Source: SAR202 cluster bacterium
GTDB lineage: Bacteria; Chloroflexota; Dehalococcoidia; Lucifugimonadales; UBA3495
Reading direction: 5' to 3'
DNA: 6,192 nt
Assembly: GCA_009392095.1 (NCBI GenBank)
Contig: VFHF01000250.1
Location: 1 to 6,192, forward strand
Positions 5,607-6,192 of this stretch are shown piece after piece. Every line of letters begins with the position of its first letter. Within the stretch, counting starts at the first letter, position 1. The notes beneath the pieces are model-generated. The model searched no databases and was not told the origin of the DNA. It saw nothing but the letters and a program-made list of their open reading frames with translations. A program made the position numbers and the translations under genes.

Positions 5607-5634
5607 CATATAAAAGGGGTAGCCTATTATCCAA
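5607..5634 (-). promoter_or_regulatory. Candidate proximal promoter of the hydrolase gene
   Basis: On the minus strand TTGGAT (5634-5629) and TATATG (5612-5607) are 16 bases apart, matching the consensus at 3 and 4 positions of 6. It would give a leader of about 50 bases. It is weaker at -35 than the distal candidate at 5655-5683. Confidence 0.3.
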
Positions 5635-5654
5635 GACTGGTGCGCGGCATCACG

Positions 5655-5683
5655 ATTTTGTTACAAACAGTAGGGGATGTCAA
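5655..5683 (-). promoter_or_regulatory. Candidate distal promoter of the hydrolase gene
   Basis: A perfect TTGACA (minus strand, 5683-5678) lies 17 bases from CAAAAT (5660-5655), which matches TATAAT at 4 of 6. Start would be near 5648, with a leader of about 95 bases. Its -35 box lies inside the short palindrome GTCAAGTTGAC (5679-5689), a possible operator. Confidence 0.4.
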
Positions 5684-5703
5684 GTTGACTGATTACGCAC
5701 GTC

Positions 5704-5732
5704 TTGACACCGTTCTGGCCCGTCAATACCAT
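5704..5732 (+). promoter_or_regulatory. Candidate promoter of tRNA-Gln
   Basis: A perfect TTGACA (5704-5709) is followed after exactly 17 bases by TACCAT (5727-5732), 4 of 6 to the -10 consensus. Transcription would start about 85 bases before the tRNA 5' end. No other promoter-like pair is seen between here and the tRNA. Confidence 0.45.
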
Positions 5733-5822
5733 AGGATCAGTGGTCATCGCTCTGTGACCGCCGCCGTGATTGCCACCAGGCTCAGTTAGCCGGGCTATTC
5801 GGTAGCGCGCCAACCACCTAGT

Positions 5823-5896
5823 TGGGGATTAGTCCAGTGGTAGGACGCCTGACTCTGGATCAGGAAGCGGAGGTTCGAACCCTCCATCCCCAGCCA
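5823..5896 (+). tRNA. tRNA-Gln (anticodon CTG), CCA encoded
   Basis: All arms fold by hand. The acceptor stem TGGGGAT (5823-5829) pairs 7 of 7 with ATCCCCA (5886-5892). The D stem is GTCC/GGAC with loop AGTGGTA. The anticodon stem CCTGA/TCAGG has loop CTCTGGA with U33 and anticodon CTG (5855-5857). The variable loop is AAGC. The T stem GGAGG/CCTCC has loop TTCGAAC. The discriminator is G (5893), and CCA is encoded (5894-5896). It reads CAG glutamine codons. The weak U-A first acceptor pair is a known glutamine tRNA feature. A broken coding frame begins directly after the CCA. Confidence 0.97.
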
Positions 5897-6191
5897 TATT
5901 CCATTGATCGCCTCCTGCTGGCACCCTGTACCAACGCACGGTCCTTTGCAGACCTCGAACGCGGCAACGTGAAACGGGCCCTGCTCGCCGGGCAGAATAG
6001 CGTCTAACACGCCAGCCGGAACTTTATCGAAGTCTTTTCTTCCCAACTGGAGACCCTGTATCTCGACTAGGATCAGTTCCATCGCGCCTATGATACTTTC
6101 TGGGGAACTCCGGTTGAAGAAGCATCGGAAGACGAGCCCGCACCGGACATTTTAGGCGGGCTGCTAAGTCAATTTTTCCCCATCGTGGACC
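5897..6191 (+). pseudogene. Broken coding frame with two in-frame stops, family unknown
   Basis: From the tRNA 3' end to the right edge one frame reads as protein except for TAA at 6005-6007 and TAG at 6068-6070. The three pieces contain ARSFADLERGNVKRALLAGQ, then NFIEVFSSQLETLYLD, then FHRAYDTFWGTPVEEASEDE leading to GGLLSQFFPIVD. Third codon positions are mostly G or C and amino acid use is balanced, as in a real gene. The last piece has no ATG, GTG or TTG after the TAG early enough to be a separate gene start. I do not recognise the family. The simplest reading is a decayed gene or the 3' part of one. Both TAA and TAG interrupt it, so recoding of a single stop is unlikely. The opposite strand also has a long open frame (5795-6082), but it runs antisense through the tRNA and looks like its shadow. 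Confidence 0.35.
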
Positions 6192-6192
6192 A

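Noticed and set aside
5795..6082. 95-codon minus-strand frame at the right end
   Set aside because: It runs antisense through the whole tRNA-Gln gene, and no ribosome binding site is apparent. The plus-strand frame shows better coding character, though interrupted.
1..6192. CRISPR array, insertion sequence or defence system
   Set aside because: No regularly spaced repeats, transposase motifs, terminal inverted repeats with target duplications or known defence domains are seen on either strand.

Overview
This window comes from a chromosomal region of an uncultured bacterium with moderate to high GC. The gene mix is a short-chain dehydrogenase, a CaiB/BaiF-type CoA-transferase, a DUF1330 protein, a DUF1326 protein and an alpha/beta hydrolase, separated by tRNA genes with encoded CCA ends. 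This mix recalls SAR202-like Chloroflexota/Dehalococcoidia metagenome contigs. That placement is an inference from gene content only and is of low certainty. No rRNA, CRISPR array, insertion sequence or recognisable defence cassette is visible.

Layout. At the left edge, 14 codons of a minus-strand gene are present, possibly a CoA-transferase subunit. A strong hairpin at 79-119 lies between it and the minus-strand SDR gene (232-1026). This SDR keeps the nucleotide-binding fold but has lost the catalytic Ser, Tyr and Lys. Upstream of it, on the same strand, is a frameshifted remnant of an HPP-family membrane protein (about 1078-1283). On the plus strand follow a DUF1330 gene (1424-1714), a 248-base gap containing three alternating copies of a 7-base half-site, and a more AT-rich DUF1326 gene (1963-2583) with a Cys-rich CxCx3CxC motif and a terminator downstream.

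The middle holds a gene-free stretch (2584-3091) and a minus-strand tRNA-Pro(GGG) with an extended -10 promoter and a downstream hairpin. Then comes a well-formed transcription unit: a predicted sigma70-type promoter, a strong ribosome binding site and a complete CaiB/BaiF CoA-transferase gene (3393-4664). It converges with a minus-strand alpha/beta hydrolase gene (4758-5552), and the two share one perfect 18-bp terminator hairpin. A plus-strand tRNA-Gln(CTG) lies at 5823-5896. The last 296 bases read as one coding-like frame broken by TAA and TAG, a probable gene relic of unknown family.

How the parts fit. The SDR, CoA-transferase and hydrolase are typical of catabolism of organic acids or other small organics, but they sit in separate transcription units and no single pathway can be read from them. 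The region looks like a patchwork of single-gene units, tRNAs and decaying genes. The points most worth a second look are the active-site-less SDR, the half-site array before the DUF1326 gene, and the two gene relics.
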